Assembly: GCF_009600605.1 (NCBI RefSeq)
Contig: NZ_VWNA01000001.1
Coordinates: forward strand, 1,652,490 to 1,716,489
Length of the DNA stretch: 64,000 nt
Reading direction: 5' to 3'
Source: Segnochrobactrum spirostomi
GTDB taxonomy: Bacteria > Pseudomonadota > Alphaproteobacteria > Rhizobiales > Segnochrobactraceae
A model generated the notes under the pieces. It was given only the letters and a program-made list of their open reading frames with translations, searched no databases and was not told the origin of the DNA. Shown piece after piece: positions 25,322 through 35,222 of this stretch. Positions within the stretch are counted from its first letter, which is position 1. Each line of letters begins with the position of its first letter. Position numbers and translations under genes: made by a program.

Positions 25322-28173
25322 TGGGCCTGCCGCTCGCCTTCGCGACGCCGGCGATCCTCGCCGCGCTCGCCCTGCTGCCGGCGATCTGGTGGCTGTTGCG
25401 CTTAACGCCGCCGCGGCCACGGCAGGTCGCCTTCCCGCCGACCCGCCTGCTCGCCGAGATCGCCCGCAAGGAGGAGACGCCGGCTTCGAGCCCGTGGTGG
25501 CTGACTCTGCTGCGGCTTCTCCTCGCCGCCGCGGTGATCGTCGCGCTCGCCGGCCCCTTGTGGCGCCCGGATGCGCGGGTTGCCGCCGGCTCGGGTCCGC
25601 TCGCCCTCGTCGTCGACAACGGTTGGGCCACGGGCCGCGATTGGGCCGAACGCGCCCGTGCTGCCGCGGCTGTGCTCGACGGCGCCCAGCGGGACGCCCG
25701 CCCCGTCATCCTCGCCGCCACCGCCGACGGGCCCGACCAGGATCTCGCGGCGACGAGCGTCGAGGTCGCCCGCGAACGGCTCGCCGCGCTCCGGCCCGAG
25801 CCGTGGCCGACCGATCGCGCCACTCTCGTCACCCCGCTCAAGACCGCGTTCGCCCAGGCGAAGCCCGGCGAGATTGTGCTCGTCTCCGATCGCGTCGCCG
25901 GGCGGGACGACGGCTTCGCCGCGCTTCTCGCCGGAGCCGGCGCACCGGTCGTCGTGCTCTCCGACCCCGCCGGCGATCCGATCGCGCTCACCGCGACCGA
26001 GAACGGCGCCGAGGCCCTGATCGTGCGCGCGACGCGGCTCCCGGGGCCGACGCCGCCGCCGCTAGCGGTGCGCGCGCTCGACGGCAAGGGCTTCGAACTC
26101 GGCACCGCGACCGCGACCTTCGCCCCCGGCGCGACGAATGCCGAGGCGCGCTTCGACCTGCCGACCCAGCTCCGCAACGACATCGCCCGGTTCGAGATCG
26201 CCGGCGAGCGCAGCGCCGCGGCGGCCCGCCTCGTCGACGACCGCTGGCGGCGGCGCACCGTCGGCCTGCTCTCGGGCGCCGGCGCCGACGTGGCCCAGCC
26301 GCTGCTCTCGCCGCTGCATTATCTCTCCCGCGCGCTCGCGCCCTATGCCGACCTGCGCGAGCCGACCGAGCCGAACCTGCCCGTCGCCATCGACCACTTG
26401 GTCAGCGAGGGCGTTTCGGTGATCGCGCTCGCCGACATCGGCAAGCTCACCGGCGAGGCTCACGACGAACTGAAAGCCTGGATCGAGAAGGGCGGCGTGC
26501 TGGTGCGCTTCGCCGGGCCGCGGCTCGCCGCCGGCACCGACGACCTCGTGCCGGTGCGGCTGCGCCAGGGCGGGCGCGTGCTCGGCGGCACCCTGTCGTG
26601 GGAAACGCCCCAGCCGCTCGCGTCCTTCTCCGACACCGGGCCGTTCGCCGGCCTCAAGGTGCCGAACGACGTGACCGTCGAGCGTCAGGTGCTGGCCGAG
26701 CCGGACGCCGACTTGAACGAACACACCTGGGCGAGCCTCGGCGACGGCACGCCGCTCGTCACCGCCTCGCGCCTCGGCCAGGGCTGGGTGGTGCTGTTCC
26801 ACGTCACCGCCGACACCGCGTGGTCGAACCTGCCGCTGTCGGGCGCGTTCGTGGAAATGCTCCAGCGTATCGTCGCCTTCTCAGCGGCGGCCGGCAACGC
26901 CAAGACCGGCGGCTCGCAGCCGCTGCCGCCGTTGCGCGTGCTCGACGGCGAGGGCCGATTGATCCCGCCGGGGCCGGACGTGCAGCCCCTCGCCCCGAAC
27001 GCGCCGCTCGAAGGCGGCGTCGGGCCGGCCCATCCGCCAGGCCTCTACGGTGCCGAGACCGCGTTCCGCGCCCTCAACCTGATGCCGAAGGATGCCGTCA
27101 TCGCCCCGTTCGACCTCGGCCCGCTTTCGGGCGCCCGCCAGCTCGACTATGCCGCCGCCGGCCCGATCGACCTCAAGCCCTGGGTGCTCGGCCTCGCCAT
27201 GGCGCTCGTACTCCTCGACGGACTCGCTGTGCTCTTGATCGCCGGCGGCCCGCGGCTGCGCCGCCGCGCCGCTGCGGCGGTGCTCGCCGGCGGTCTCGTC
27301 GCGGCGATCGGCCTGCCCGGCCCGCCGGCCCGCGCCGAGACCGGCTCGGCGGCCGCAGCGACGCCCGTGGCCGCCGATGCCAAACCGGCCGATGCGAAAC
27401 CGGTCGATCCGAAGGCACTCCAATTCGCCGAGCAGGCGACGACCTCGACCCGCCTCGCTTATGTCGTGACCGGCAACCAGGAGATCGACGAGGAGAGCCG
27501 GCAAGGCCTCAACGGCCTCACCACCTTCCTCGCCGAGCGCACCGCGCTCGAAGGCGGCACGCCGATCGGCGTCGATATCGCCAAGGACGAGCTCGCCTTC
27601 TTCCCGCTGCTCTATTGGCCGATCGATCCCAACGCGCCGAAGCCGTCCGAGGCGACGATGGCGCGCATCGACGCCTATATGCGCAACGGCGGAACCATCC
27701 TGTTCGACACCCGCGACGCCCTCAGCAATCCCCGCGGCAGCGGCACGGTGAGCCCGGCGGCGCAGAAGCTGCGCGAGATCCTGGACGGCCTCGACATCCC
27801 CGCACTGGAGCCGGTGCCGGCCGACCACGTGCTGACCAAGTCGTTCTATCTGATGCACGATTTTCCGGGCCGCTACACCGGGAGCCCGCTCTGGGTGGAA
27901 TCGCTGTCGGCCCAGAGCGCCGACGCCAATCCAGACCGCCCGGTGCGCTCCGGCGACGGCGTCTCGCCGATCCTCATCACCGGCAACGATCTCGCCGCCG
28001 CATGGGCGCTGACCGACGGCGGCGAATGGGCCTATCCGACGGTGCCCGCCGATCCGGACCAGCGCGAACACGCGATCCGCTCGGGCATCAACATCGTGAT
28101 GTACACCCTCACGGGCAACTACAAGGCCGATCAGGTCCACGTGCCGGCCCTGCTCGAACGGCTCGGCCAATGA
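25318..28173 (+). CDS. DUF4159 domain-containing membrane protein (BatA-like N-terminus)
   Basis: 951 residues. The N-terminus has the BatA-type anchor: [33 protein letters not shown], a cytoplasmic [17 protein letters not shown], and a second helix [23 protein letters not shown] long periplasmic-like beta region follows, then a central pair of hydrophobic segments near 630-680, a [13 protein letters not shown] low-complexity linker, and the C-terminal DUF4159 domain (from [19 protein letters not shown], with [40 protein letters not shown] and the closing [28 protein letters not shown]). Function unknown; expected to work with MoxR/DUF58 in the envelope. Starts within the DUF58 stop codon. 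Confidence 0.9.
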   Translation: MMGLPLAFATPAILAALALLPAIWWLLRLTPPRPRQVAFPPTRLLAEIARKEETPASSPWWLTLLRLLLAAAVIVALAGPLWRPDARVAAGSGPLALVVDNGWATGRDWAERARAAAAVLDGAQRDARPVILAATADGPDQDLAATSVEVARERLAALRPEPWPTDRATLVTPLKTAFAQAKPGEIVLVSDRVAGRDDGFAALLAGAGAPVVVLSDPAGDPIALTATENGAEALIVRATRLPGPTPPPLAVRALDGKGFELGTATATFAPGATNAEARFDLPTQLRNDIARFEIAGERSAAAARLVDDRWRRRTVGLLSGAGADVAQPLLSPLHYLSRALAPYADLREPTEPNLPVAIDHLVSEGVSVIALADIGKLTGEAHDELKAWIEKGGVLVRFAGPRLAAGTDDLVPVRLRQGGRVLGGTLSWETPQPLASFSDTGPFAGLKVPNDVTVERQVLAEPDADLNEHTWASLGDGTPLVTASRLGQGWVVLFHVTADTAWSNLPLSGAFVEMLQRIVAFSAAAGNAKTGGSQPLPPLRVLDGEGRLIPPGPDVQPLAPNAPLEGGVGPAHPPGLYGAETAFRALNLMPKDAVIAPFDLGPLSGARQLDYAAAGPIDLKPWVLGLAMALVLLDGLAVLLIAGGPRLRRRAAAAVLAGGLVAAIGLPGPPARAETGSAAAATPVAADAKPADAKPVDPKALQFAEQATTSTRLAYVVTGNQEIDEESRQGLNGLTTFLAERTALEGGTPIGVDIAKDELAFFPLLYWPIDPNAPKPSEATMARIDAYMRNGGTILFDTRDALSNPRGSGTVSPAAQKLREILDGLDIPALEPVPADHVLTKSFYLMHDFPGRYTGSPLWVESLSAQSADANPDRPVRSGDGVSPILITGNDLAAAWALTDGGEWAYPTVPADPDQREHAIRSGINIVMYTLTGNYKADQVHVPALLERLGQ

Positions 28174-28186
28174 GAGCGACCCGCCG

Positions 28187-30268
28187 ATGAACTGGTCGCT
28201 CGCCGCGAGCCCCCTTCTGCCGATCGCCCTCATCTCCGCCTTCGCGGTGGTCGGGCTCGCCCTTTCCGTGGCGGGCCTCGTCCGCCGCGTGCGCGGCGCC
28301 TGGCTGCGGCTCGCCGCCGTCGCGGCCCTCCTCGCCGCCCTCCTCAATCCCGCCCTCGTCGAGGAGAAGCGCAGCCCGCTCACCAGCGTCGCCGCCCTGG
28401 TGATCGACCGCAGCCAGAGCCAGGACCTCGGCGACCGCACCGCCGCGACCGAGGCCGCCCGCAAGGCGCTGCTCGACACGCTCGGCAGCCTCAAAGACGT
28501 CGAGGTGCGCGAGATCGACGTCGCCCCGGCCGCGGGTGCGGACGGCACGCGGCTGTTCTCGGCGCTCTCCTCGGGTCTCGCGGACGTGCCGCCCGACCGC
28601 GTCGCCGGCGCGATCCTCGTCACCGACGGTCAGGTCCACGACGTGCCGGCGAGCGCGGCGGCGCTCGGCTTCGACGCCCCCGTCCACGCTCTCGTCACCG
28701 GACGGCCGGACGAGATCGACCGCCGTCTCGTGCTCGAGCGCGCGCCCCGCTTCGGCCTCGTCGGCACGACCCAGAGCGTGCGCCTCAGGGTCGAGGACGA
28801 GGGCCGCAAGGATGCCGGCGGCACGGTCAAGCTCACCGCCCGGCGCGACGGCGAGACGATCGCCGATCAGGAGGTGCCGATCGGCCAACCGTTCGACCTG
28901 CCGATCGAGATCGCCCATGGTGGGCAGAACATCTTCGAGTTCGAGGTCGCGCCCCTCGCCGGGGAACTCACCGCCGCCAACAACACCGCGGTCGCGATCG
29001 TCGACGGCGTGCGCGAGAATCTCCGCGTGCTGCTCGTCTCCGGCGAGCCCCACGCGGGCGAGCGCACCTGGCGCAACCTCTTGAAATCCGACGCCTCGGT
29101 CGATCTCGTCCACTTCACCATCCTGCGCCCGCCGGAGAAGCAGGACGGCACGCCGATCAACGAACTCTCCCTGATCGCCTTCCCGACCCGGGAATTGTTC
29201 GCGACCAAGATCAACCAGTTCGATCTCATCATCTTCGACCGCTACCACCAGCGGGGCATCCTGCCGCTCGTCTATTTCGACAACATCGCCCAGTTCGTGC
29301 GCGGCGGCGGCGCGGTGCTCGTCTCCGAAGGCCCGCCGCAGGATCCGGCGAATTTCGACGGCCAGAGCCTGTTCGACACGCCCTTGTCGAGCGTGCTGCC
29401 GGCCGAGCCGACGGGGCGCGTCATCGAAGAGCCGTTCCGCCCCGAACTGACCGACATGGGCAAGCGCCACCCGGTGACCCGCGATCTGCCGGGCTCCGAG
29501 CAGACGCCGCCGGCCTGGAGCCATTGGTTCCGGATGATCGACGCCAATGCGAGCTCGGGCCAGACCGTGATGTCCGGCGCCGAAGGCCGGCCGCTCCTCA
29601 TCCTCGGCCGCGAGGGCAAGGGGCGCTCTGCGACCCTGCTCTCCGACCACGCCTGGCTGTGGGCGCGCGGCTACGAGGGCGGCGGCCCCCACGTGCCGCT
29701 ACTGCGCCGGCTCGCCCATTGGCTGATGAAGGAGCCGGAGCTAGAAGAGGAGGCGCTGCGCCTCTCGGTGCGCGGCACCAACCTCGTGATCGAGCGGCAG
29801 ACGCTCGGCGACACGGTGGCCCCGGTGACGCTGACCGATCCCACCGGCCGCAAGAGCGAGGTGACGCTGAAGCAGAGCGCGCCGGGCCTGTGGACCGCGA
29901 CGGTGCCGGCGACCGGCGTCGGCCTCTATGTGGCGACCGACGGCGAACGCAAGGCGCTCGCCCATGTCGGCCCGCCCAACCCCCGCGAACTCGCCGACGT
30001 GCGCTCGACGACCGAGATCCTCGCCCCGATCGCCCAGGCGACCGGAGGCACGGTGCGCCGCATCGGCGCGGGCGATGCGGCCGAAATTCCCCGCATGGTG
30101 ACGCTCGCGGAGGCGACGCGCTTTGGCGGAGACGATTGGATCGCGCTCAAATCCACCAACGCCACCGTGCTCGAAGGCTTGGTGCGGGTGCCCCTGCTCG
30201 GCGGCTTCCTCGGCCTCGCCATCCTGCTCTCGGTGCTGGCGCTGACCTGGGCGCGCGAGGGGCGATAA
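28187..30268 (+). CDS. Membrane protein with glutamine-amidotransferase-like domain
   Basis: 693 residues, 13 bases after the DUF4159 gene. N-terminal helices LLPIALISAFAVVGLALSVAGLV and LRLAAVAALLAALLNPALVEE anchor it; a VWA-like segment follows (VAALVIDRSQSQDLGDRT); then beta domains; then a class-I GATase-like region (~residues 278-390: LRVLLVSGEPHAGERTWRNLL, FDLIIFDRYHQRGILPLVYFDNIAQFVRGGGAVLVSEG). No catalytic Cys triad is evident, so enzyme activity is doubtful. A last helix (LLGGFLGLAILLSVLALTW) ends the protein. The topology resembles BatA/BatB-type envelope proteins. Function unknown. Confidence 0.8.
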   Translation: MNWSLAASPLLPIALISAFAVVGLALSVAGLVRRVRGAWLRLAAVAALLAALLNPALVEEKRSPLTSVAALVIDRSQSQDLGDRTAATEAARKALLDTLGSLKDVEVREIDVAPAAGADGTRLFSALSSGLADVPPDRVAGAILVTDGQVHDVPASAAALGFDAPVHALVTGRPDEIDRRLVLERAPRFGLVGTTQSVRLRVEDEGRKDAGGTVKLTARRDGETIADQEVPIGQPFDLPIEIAHGGQNIFEFEVAPLAGELTAANNTAVAIVDGVRENLRVLLVSGEPHAGERTWRNLLKSDASVDLVHFTILRPPEKQDGTPINELSLIAFPTRELFATKINQFDLIIFDRYHQRGILPLVYFDNIAQFVRGGGAVLVSEGPPQDPANFDGQSLFDTPLSSVLPAEPTGRVIEEPFRPELTDMGKRHPVTRDLPGSEQTPPAWSHWFRMIDANASSGQTVMSGAEGRPLLILGREGKGRSATLLSDHAWLWARGYEGGGPHVPLLRRLAHWLMKEPELEEEALRLSVRGTNLVIERQTLGDTVAPVTLTDPTGRKSEVTLKQSAPGLWTATVPATGVGLYVATDGERKALAHVGPPNPRELADVRSTTEILAPIAQATGGTVRRIGAGDAAEIPRMVTLAEATRFGGDDWIALKSTNATVLEGLVRVPLLGGFLGLAILLSVLALTWAREGR

Positions 30269-30283
30269 CGGCGCCCCCGGCGT

Positions 30284-30775
30284 TCAGGCGGCCGGGAACA
30301 CCATTCCATAGTCCGCGGCACGCCCGAGAAGGCGGCCGACGAGATCCGGCGCGACCGATTGAGCGCGCGCGTCCGGTCGTTCCACCGGCACACCGAAATC
30401 GACGAACATCCGTTCCATACCCTTCGGCGAGAAGCCGGTGACGAAGGTCGTCGGCCGATCGCCTTCGTTGATGAAGGTGTGCAGCGCCCCGGCCGGGATC
30501 GAGGCGCTTTCGCCCTTCGCAAGCGTGCGCGCCGCGCCGTCGACGATCACGGTGAGCGTACCCTCGACGATGTAGAAGAACTCCGAGCAGTCCTCGTGGA
30601 GGTGCGGCGGAGGCCCCGGCACCTGCGGGTCCGACACCACCTCGAGCAGGGCAAAATCGCCGATGGTGTGAAGCGGCGTGACGCGATGGCCGAGCATCCA
30701 GCGCGTCTCGGCGACGTATCGGTCCGTCGGCACCCGGTCGACGATGGTGGAGGTAGGGGACGATGGGGCTTGCAT
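30284..30775 (-). CDS. Cupin domain-containing protein
   Basis: 163 residues. Single cupin barrel with motif 1 PGPPPHLHEDCSEFFYIVEGTLTV (metal ligands His, His, Glu) and motif 2 IPAGALHTFINEG (third His). The general form G-x5-H-x-H-x3,4-E-x6-G is slightly altered (HLHEDCSEFF) but all ligands are present. The substrate is unknown; many such proteins are small dioxygenases or sugar-binding sensors. Divergent from a TetR regulator with a palindromic operator in the 69-base gap, so it is probably that regulator's target. Confidence 0.88.
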   Translation of the reverse strand: MQAPSSPTSTIVDRVPTDRYVAETRWMLGHRVTPLHTIGDFALLEVVSDPQVPGPPPHLHEDCSEFFYIVEGTLTVIVDGAARTLAKGESASIPAGALHTFINEGDRPTTFVTGFSPKGMERMFVDFGVPVERPDARAQSVAPDLVGRLLGRAADYGMVFPAA

Positions 30776-30815
30776 AAGCGGTCTCCAGTGCTAGATATTG
30801 AGACAAATTCCATTC

Positions 30816-30832
30816 ATGAGACTGTGTCTCAT
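30816..30832. promoter_or_regulatory. Operator palindrome between the cupin and TetR genes
   Basis: ATGAGAC (30816-30822), three bases, GTCTCAT (30826-30832): a perfect inverted repeat 13 bases before the TetR ATG. GTCTC (30781-30785) and GAGAC (30800-30804) repeat the same half-sites farther up, giving a second, wider-spaced pair closer to the cupin start. The layout is what is expected for an autoregulating TetR repressor controlling both divergent genes. Confidence 0.55.
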
Positions 30833-30844
30833 TTCGGAGAGATC

Positions 30845-31468
30845 ATGTCAAGCGCCGAAACCGGACGAGTGAACCAGCGCCTGCGAACCCGACGGGCGCT
30901 CCTCGAGGCGGCCAGAACGCTGATGGCGGAGGGCAAGACCCCGAGCGTCAGCGAGGTCGCCGACGCCGCCCTCGTTTCGCGTGCGACCGCCTACCGTTAC
31001 TTTCCGCACCAGGACATGCTGCTCCTCGAAGCCGGGCTCGACGAGGCCTTCGATGCGGTGACGCCGGCGGGCCTCGATGCGCTTGCGGACCCGGTCGAGC
31101 GGGTCTCCGCCGTCCAGACGCACCTCGTCGGGCTCGTCCTCGCCAACGAGGACCAGTTCCGTCACTTCCTCGCGGCGGCCCTCCAGCGTCGGGCAGCGGA
31201 TCAGGACTTTCCGCCCCGCGGCGGTCGACGCCTCGCCGCCCTCGGCGAAGCGCTGCAGCCGTTCGAAGGCACGCTCGGCGCCGAGGCCCACGGACGGCTT
31301 TTGAACGCGCTCGCCGTGCTGTGTGGTGGGGAGGCGCTGATCGCGCTCAAAGACATCTGCCACCTGTCCGACGCCGATGCCTGCGGCGTGCTCGACTGGG
31401 CGGCCCAAGCCCTCGTCTCGGCGGCCTTCCGTGACGCACCACGAACGGCGACGGCCGTCGCGGACTGA
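30845..31468 (+). CDS. TetR/AcrR family transcriptional regulator
   Basis: 207 residues. N-terminal HTH: RTRRALLEAARTLMAEGKTPSVSEVADAALVSRATAYRYFPHQDMLLLEAGLDEAF, a textbook TetR DNA-binding domain with the recognition helix SRATAYRYF. The C-terminal effector domain is all helical and unassigned. ATG 30845 is preceded by GGAGAG. Likely represses itself and the divergent cupin gene through the GAGAC/GTCTC palindromes in the gap; the inducer is unknown. Confidence 0.92.
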   Translation: MSSAETGRVNQRLRTRRALLEAARTLMAEGKTPSVSEVADAALVSRATAYRYFPHQDMLLLEAGLDEAFDAVTPAGLDALADPVERVSAVQTHLVGLVLANEDQFRHFLAAALQRRAADQDFPPRGGRRLAALGEALQPFEGTLGAEAHGRLLNALAVLCGGEALIALKDICHLSDADACGVLDWAAQALVSAAFRDAPRTATAVAD

Positions 31469-31627
31469 CCAGCATTCGCCCGGAGGCGCAATCCATTCTA
31501 CGAAATGGACTATCTATGGGTGTTTTTGCCTCCCATAGCTGACGTTCGCCATCATATTAGAATGCGTTTTCACAGAGGCGCACAGCGGCATACCTGATCC
31601 AAGCCGCGCATGGCGGAGGCAGACCCG

Positions 31628-32179
31628 ATGTCGATCCTGATCCTTCCCGGCCTAAACGGCTCGAGCCACGGTCATTGGCAGCGGCATTTCGTCGAGACGC
31701 GGGCCGGTGCCCGGATTGTCGAGCAGCGCGACTGGGACCGCCCCGAGCGGACGGAATGGGTCGCGACCCTCTCGGCAGCAATCCTTCAGGAGGGGCGGCC
31801 TGTCGTGCTCGTCGCGCATTCGCTGGCGGTGGCGCTGGTCGCCCATCTCGCCGCGACGCCGATCGCGCGCCATGTCGCCGGCGCACTGCTGGTCGCCCCC
31901 GCCGACGTGGAGACACCAGCCCGCACCCCAGAGGCGGTGCGCAATTTCGCGCCGCTGCCGCGCGGGCGGCTGCCGTTCCGCTCGACGCTGATCGCAAGCC
32001 GCGACGATCCCTACATGGACCAGGCCCGTGCACGGACGCTCGCCGAGGATTGGGGCTCGCTGTTCGTCGATCTCGGCAACGCCGGGCACATCAACGCGGC
32101 GAGCGGCCACGGCCCCTGGCCGGAGGGCCTCGCCCACCTCGACGCCCTCGTCGCAACCGCCGGCCGCGCCACCGCCTGA
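31628..32179 (+). CDS. RBBP9/YdeN family alpha/beta hydrolase
   Basis: 183 residues from ATG 31628 (ATG 31610 would add MAEADP). A short serine-hydrolase fold. Seen: ILILPGLNGSSHGHWQRHF at the start, the nucleophile elbow VLVAHSLAVALVAHLA (Ser in H-S-L-A, the family's variant of GxSxG), acid in IASRDDPYM and base in the closing GHINAASGHGPWPEG. These three positions form the triad of the RBBP9/DUF1234-like group. Substrate unknown, probably small esters. Convergent with the antiporter gene, 18 bases apart. Confidence 0.9.
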   Translation: MSILILPGLNGSSHGHWQRHFVETRAGARIVEQRDWDRPERTEWVATLSAAILQEGRPVVLVAHSLAVALVAHLAATPIARHVAGALLVAPADVETPARTPEAVRNFAPLPRGRLPFRSTLIASRDDPYMDQARARTLAEDWGSLFVDLGNAGHINAASGHGPWPEGLAHLDALVATAGRATA

Positions 32180-32197
32180 GCGGGGCGCGGCGCCGCC

Positions 32198-34870
32198 TCA
32201 CCCAGGCTGGGCGGCGGTCGCGGTGGCGTCCGACAGATCCGCGTCCGCGAGCGGCGGCACGTTCGGCTGGCCGTCGAGGCTCGCGGTGGCGGTGCCGCTG
32301 ATGGTGAAGTCCCCCGCGGCGAGCGACACGCCGGGCGCGCCGTCCGCGGCGACTGCCTCGTCCAGCATCGGGGTCGCCTGGTTCTGGGCGAGGCGCTGGG
32401 CGGCCACGCTCTGGACCTTGGTGTTCATGTCCGGGTTGCGCGCCAGCAGGGCCTGGAAATCCTCGCCTTCGAGGATCAAGAGGTTGCAATAGGAGATCGC
32501 CGTCACGTCGGCGGAGCGCCGCCCGCCGGTGATGAGGGCGAGTTCGCCGATGAAATCGCCGCGGCCGAGCCGGAGCGGGCCCTGCGCGAGTGCCACCTCG
32601 ACCGCACCCGAGGAGATGAAGAAGACGGATTCGCCCCGCTCGCCGCGCCGGATCAGCCGCTCACCCGGCACCGCGAAGCGCGGCCGCAGGAGCTTCGCAA
32701 TCTGCAAGACTTCGACACCGTCGAGATCCTTGAAGAGCGGGAACTGCGCCACGAGCTGGCGGGTGTCGAGCCCGAGATCGAGCTTCGGCCGGATCTCGCT
32801 CGCGGCCCGCTTCGCCTTGATGCCGCGCTTCAGGTCGTGAAGCAGCTCGGTGCCGATCAGCCGGTCCTCGAACAGGTTGTCGTATTCGAGCTCCTCGCGC
32901 CGCAGCGCCGAGCGCGTGAGGAAGCGCTCCTCCAAGACCTGGGCATAATCGGGATATTGCAGTTCGAGCGCGGCGAGCGAACGCGCCACCGCCTGATGCC
33001 GCTGGTCGACGATGTCGCTGATGATGCCGCCGAGCCGCTCGCCGAGCACCGCATTGAGCCGCTCGGCGACGAACGGCTTCATCTCGGTGAGCACGATGCG
33101 CATGACCAGGATGCGCTCGAAGCGATCGGACAGGGCGTCCGACAGGAGACGCTCCCACCCGAGCCAGCGATGGATCCTGAGCGCGATGCGGAAGCGCAGC
33201 GAATAGCCGAGCATCTCCTTGGCGGCGCGGTTGTATTCGACGCGGCCGCCGGTCCGGGCGCGCTCGCGCAAGCGACCGATATCGGTCAGCAGATGCTCGA
33301 TGATGCGGATCGAGACGGTCCGCTCGCGGAACAGTTCGAGGACGAGTTCGCGTTCCCGGTCGGCGAGGGCGACGAGGCCGACCTTGAGGCGGTCGCGCTC
33401 GATCACGTCGGCGCGCTTGGTGTCGGTGCGCTGGCGCACGTCCTCGATGCGCTTGTCGTAGGGCCGGATCGCCCGGTCGGCGATGTCCTTGGGGATTTCG
33501 GCGGTCTCGGCGGTGTAGCGCAGCGCGTCTTTGACGTTGCCGAGGGCCACCGCAACGACACCATCGCGCATCGCGACATCGAACGCGGAGATCTGATCGA
33601 GCTTCAGGACGTGGATCAGCGAGCGCAGCGTGGTGCCGTTGACGAGCAGGGTGAACAGGGTGAAGCCCGTCGCCGTCGCCGCGATGAAGCGCTGGATTTC
33701 CGGCGGCACGCCTGCGTTCTCGGTTACCGACAGCGCGAGCGCGAGCGTCACCGCGCCGCGCAGGCCGCCCCAGACGATGACCACCTTGTAGGCGTTCGAG
33801 ACCCGCTCCGAGACCTTGAGGAACGACAACAGCGGCAGCAGCGCGAACAGCACGAGCGCGCGTGACAGGAAGGCGGCGAGGATCAGCGCGCCGAGCGGCA
33901 CCAGATCCCACAGGCCGATGTCGCCGAGAAGATGCGGCACCAGGATCGAGGCGAGCACGAAGATGAGCGAGGCGGCCCAGAACTCGATCTGCTCCCAGAT
34001 CTCGCGCAGGTGCCGCCACGGATCCGGCGCCACGATGGTGGGGCCGTGGATGTTGACGGCGACGCCCGCGGCCACCGCGGCGACGACGCCGGAGACGTGG
34101 AACAATTCCTCGCCGCCGATGAAGACGAGATAGGGCACTGCGACGCTGATGGTAACGATGGCGGCCGGAATTTCGCGCACGAAGCGGAACAGGCCGGTGG
34201 CGACGAGCCCGCCGAAATAGCCGAACGCGGCGCCGCCGATGCCGGCGATCGCGAAGCGGAGGAGGCCGTCGGCGACGGTCGTCTCCTTGCCGGTGAGGAG
34301 GAGCTCGAGCAGGAGCACGAACAGGGTGATGGCGGCGGCATCGTTGAGGAGACTCTCGCCCTCGACGAGGCGGGTGAGCCGCGCCGGGGCGCCGAGCTCG
34401 CGGAAGATCGCGATGACCGCGACCGGATCGGTGGTCGCCACGATGGCGCCGAGCAGGAGGCAGGCGACGAGCGGCTGGCCGCTCACCGGCGCCAAGGTGA
34501 AGCCGATCGCCGCGGTCGCGACGAGCACGGCCACCACGGCGAGGAGCAGGATCGGCGCGATGTCGTCGACGAGGCGCCGCACGTCGAGGCTCAGCGCCGT
34601 CTGGAACAGCAGCAGCGGCAGGAAGATGTAGAGGAACGTATCGGCCGTGATGGGGAAATCGACGAACACGCGGGCGAGCGTGTCGAACGAATTGGTCCAC
34701 GGCGAGTAGAGGATCAGGGCGGCGACGGCGCCGATCAGGATGCCGACGGTCGCGAGCAGCACCGAAGCCGGAACCTGAAGCCGCTCGGCGACCGGTTGCA
34801 GCAGCGCCACGACGACGAGCAAGCCCGCAATGGCCGCCAGGATGAGCTGAAGGGTCAGGACTTCGTGCAT
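32198..34870 (-). CDS. CPA1-type sodium/proton antiporter with C-terminal cyclic-nucleotide-binding-like domain
   Basis: 890 residues. The N-terminal ~400 residues form about twelve membrane helices of the CPA1/NhaP family. TTDPVAVIAIFRELGAP with GESLLNDAAAITLFVLLLELL holds the ion-binding Asp pair; further on is GGLRGAVTLALALS. A long cytoplasmic part (~420-740) rich in charged helices leads to a cyclic-nucleotide-binding/CAP-effector-like domain (~745-850: FPLFKDLDGVEVLQIAKLLRPRFAVPGERLIRRGERGESVFFISSGAVEVAL...LGRGDFIGELALITGGRRSADVTA). The phosphate-binding cassette FIGELALITGGRRSADV retains G-E-x-A-L and an Arg. Start ATG 34870 (MHEVLTLQ). Probably pH or sodium homeostasis gated by a nucleotide. 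Confidence 0.92.
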   Translation of the reverse strand: MHEVLTLQLILAAIAGLLVVVALLQPVAERLQVPASVLLATVGILIGAVAALILYSPWTNSFDTLARVFVDFPITADTFLYIFLPLLLFQTALSLDVRRLVDDIAPILLLAVVAVLVATAAIGFTLAPVSGQPLVACLLLGAIVATTDPVAVIAIFRELGAPARLTRLVEGESLLNDAAAITLFVLLLELLLTGKETTVADGLLRFAIAGIGGAAFGYFGGLVATGLFRFVREIPAAIVTISVAVPYLVFIGGEELFHVSGVVAAVAAGVAVNIHGPTIVAPDPWRHLREIWEQIEFWAASLIFVLASILVPHLLGDIGLWDLVPLGALILAAFLSRALVLFALLPLLSFLKVSERVSNAYKVVIVWGGLRGAVTLALALSVTENAGVPPEIQRFIAATATGFTLFTLLVNGTTLRSLIHVLKLDQISAFDVAMRDGVVAVALGNVKDALRYTAETAEIPKDIADRAIRPYDKRIEDVRQRTDTKRADVIERDRLKVGLVALADRERELVLELFRERTVSIRIIEHLLTDIGRLRERARTGGRVEYNRAAKEMLGYSLRFRIALRIHRWLGWERLLSDALSDRFERILVMRIVLTEMKPFVAERLNAVLGERLGGIISDIVDQRHQAVARSLAALELQYPDYAQVLEERFLTRSALRREELEYDNLFEDRLIGTELLHDLKRGIKAKRAASEIRPKLDLGLDTRQLVAQFPLFKDLDGVEVLQIAKLLRPRFAVPGERLIRRGERGESVFFISSGAVEVALAQGPLRLGRGDFIGELALITGGRRSADVTAISYCNLLILEGEDFQALLARNPDMNTKVQSVAAQRLAQNQATPMLDEAVAADGAPGVSLAAGDFTISGTATASLDGQPNVPPLADADLSDATATAAQPG

Positions 34871-35222
34871 GAGGTCGTCGTCGCTCGCGAATCGCGCCGG
34901 GCCGCGCCCCCGGGAGACTGGGTTCGCGGCCGCTGCGGCGCCTTGTCTGGAAGCGGAGGGATCGCCGTTGACGCTTCCTCGCATTCCACTTTGACGCAAT
35001 CACGACGGAAAGTCAGGGCGCAAAGGCCGGCGGCCCTGTCGAAAACCGAACGCATTCATGGCTTAATGGGCGCACAATATAGTTATTGATGGCGCACCGC
35101 ATGCAGCCGCCAGTCCGACTGCGGCGTACCGCGCCGCCGACACGGACCGAAACGGTTCAGATGCCCAGGCACGAGCCGTCCCCGGCGACCCGCCGGCCCG
35201 GCCCGCCGAATAAGGAACGATC
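34871..35222. other. Divergent intergenic region between the antiporter and yciB
   Basis: 352 bases with no supported gene. Two TTGACG hexamers (34968-34973 and 34991-34996) look like -35 elements but have no -10 partner at the right distance. An AT-rich stretch near 35075-35090 may hold a promoter. No clear repeat or hairpin seen. Confidence 0.5.

Noticed and set aside
31492-31538. Two small hairpins in an AT-richer gap after the TetR gene (TCCATT/AATGGA and CTATGGG/CCCATAG)
   Set aside because: Short stems with long loops and no T-run after them; not convincing as terminator or small RNA.
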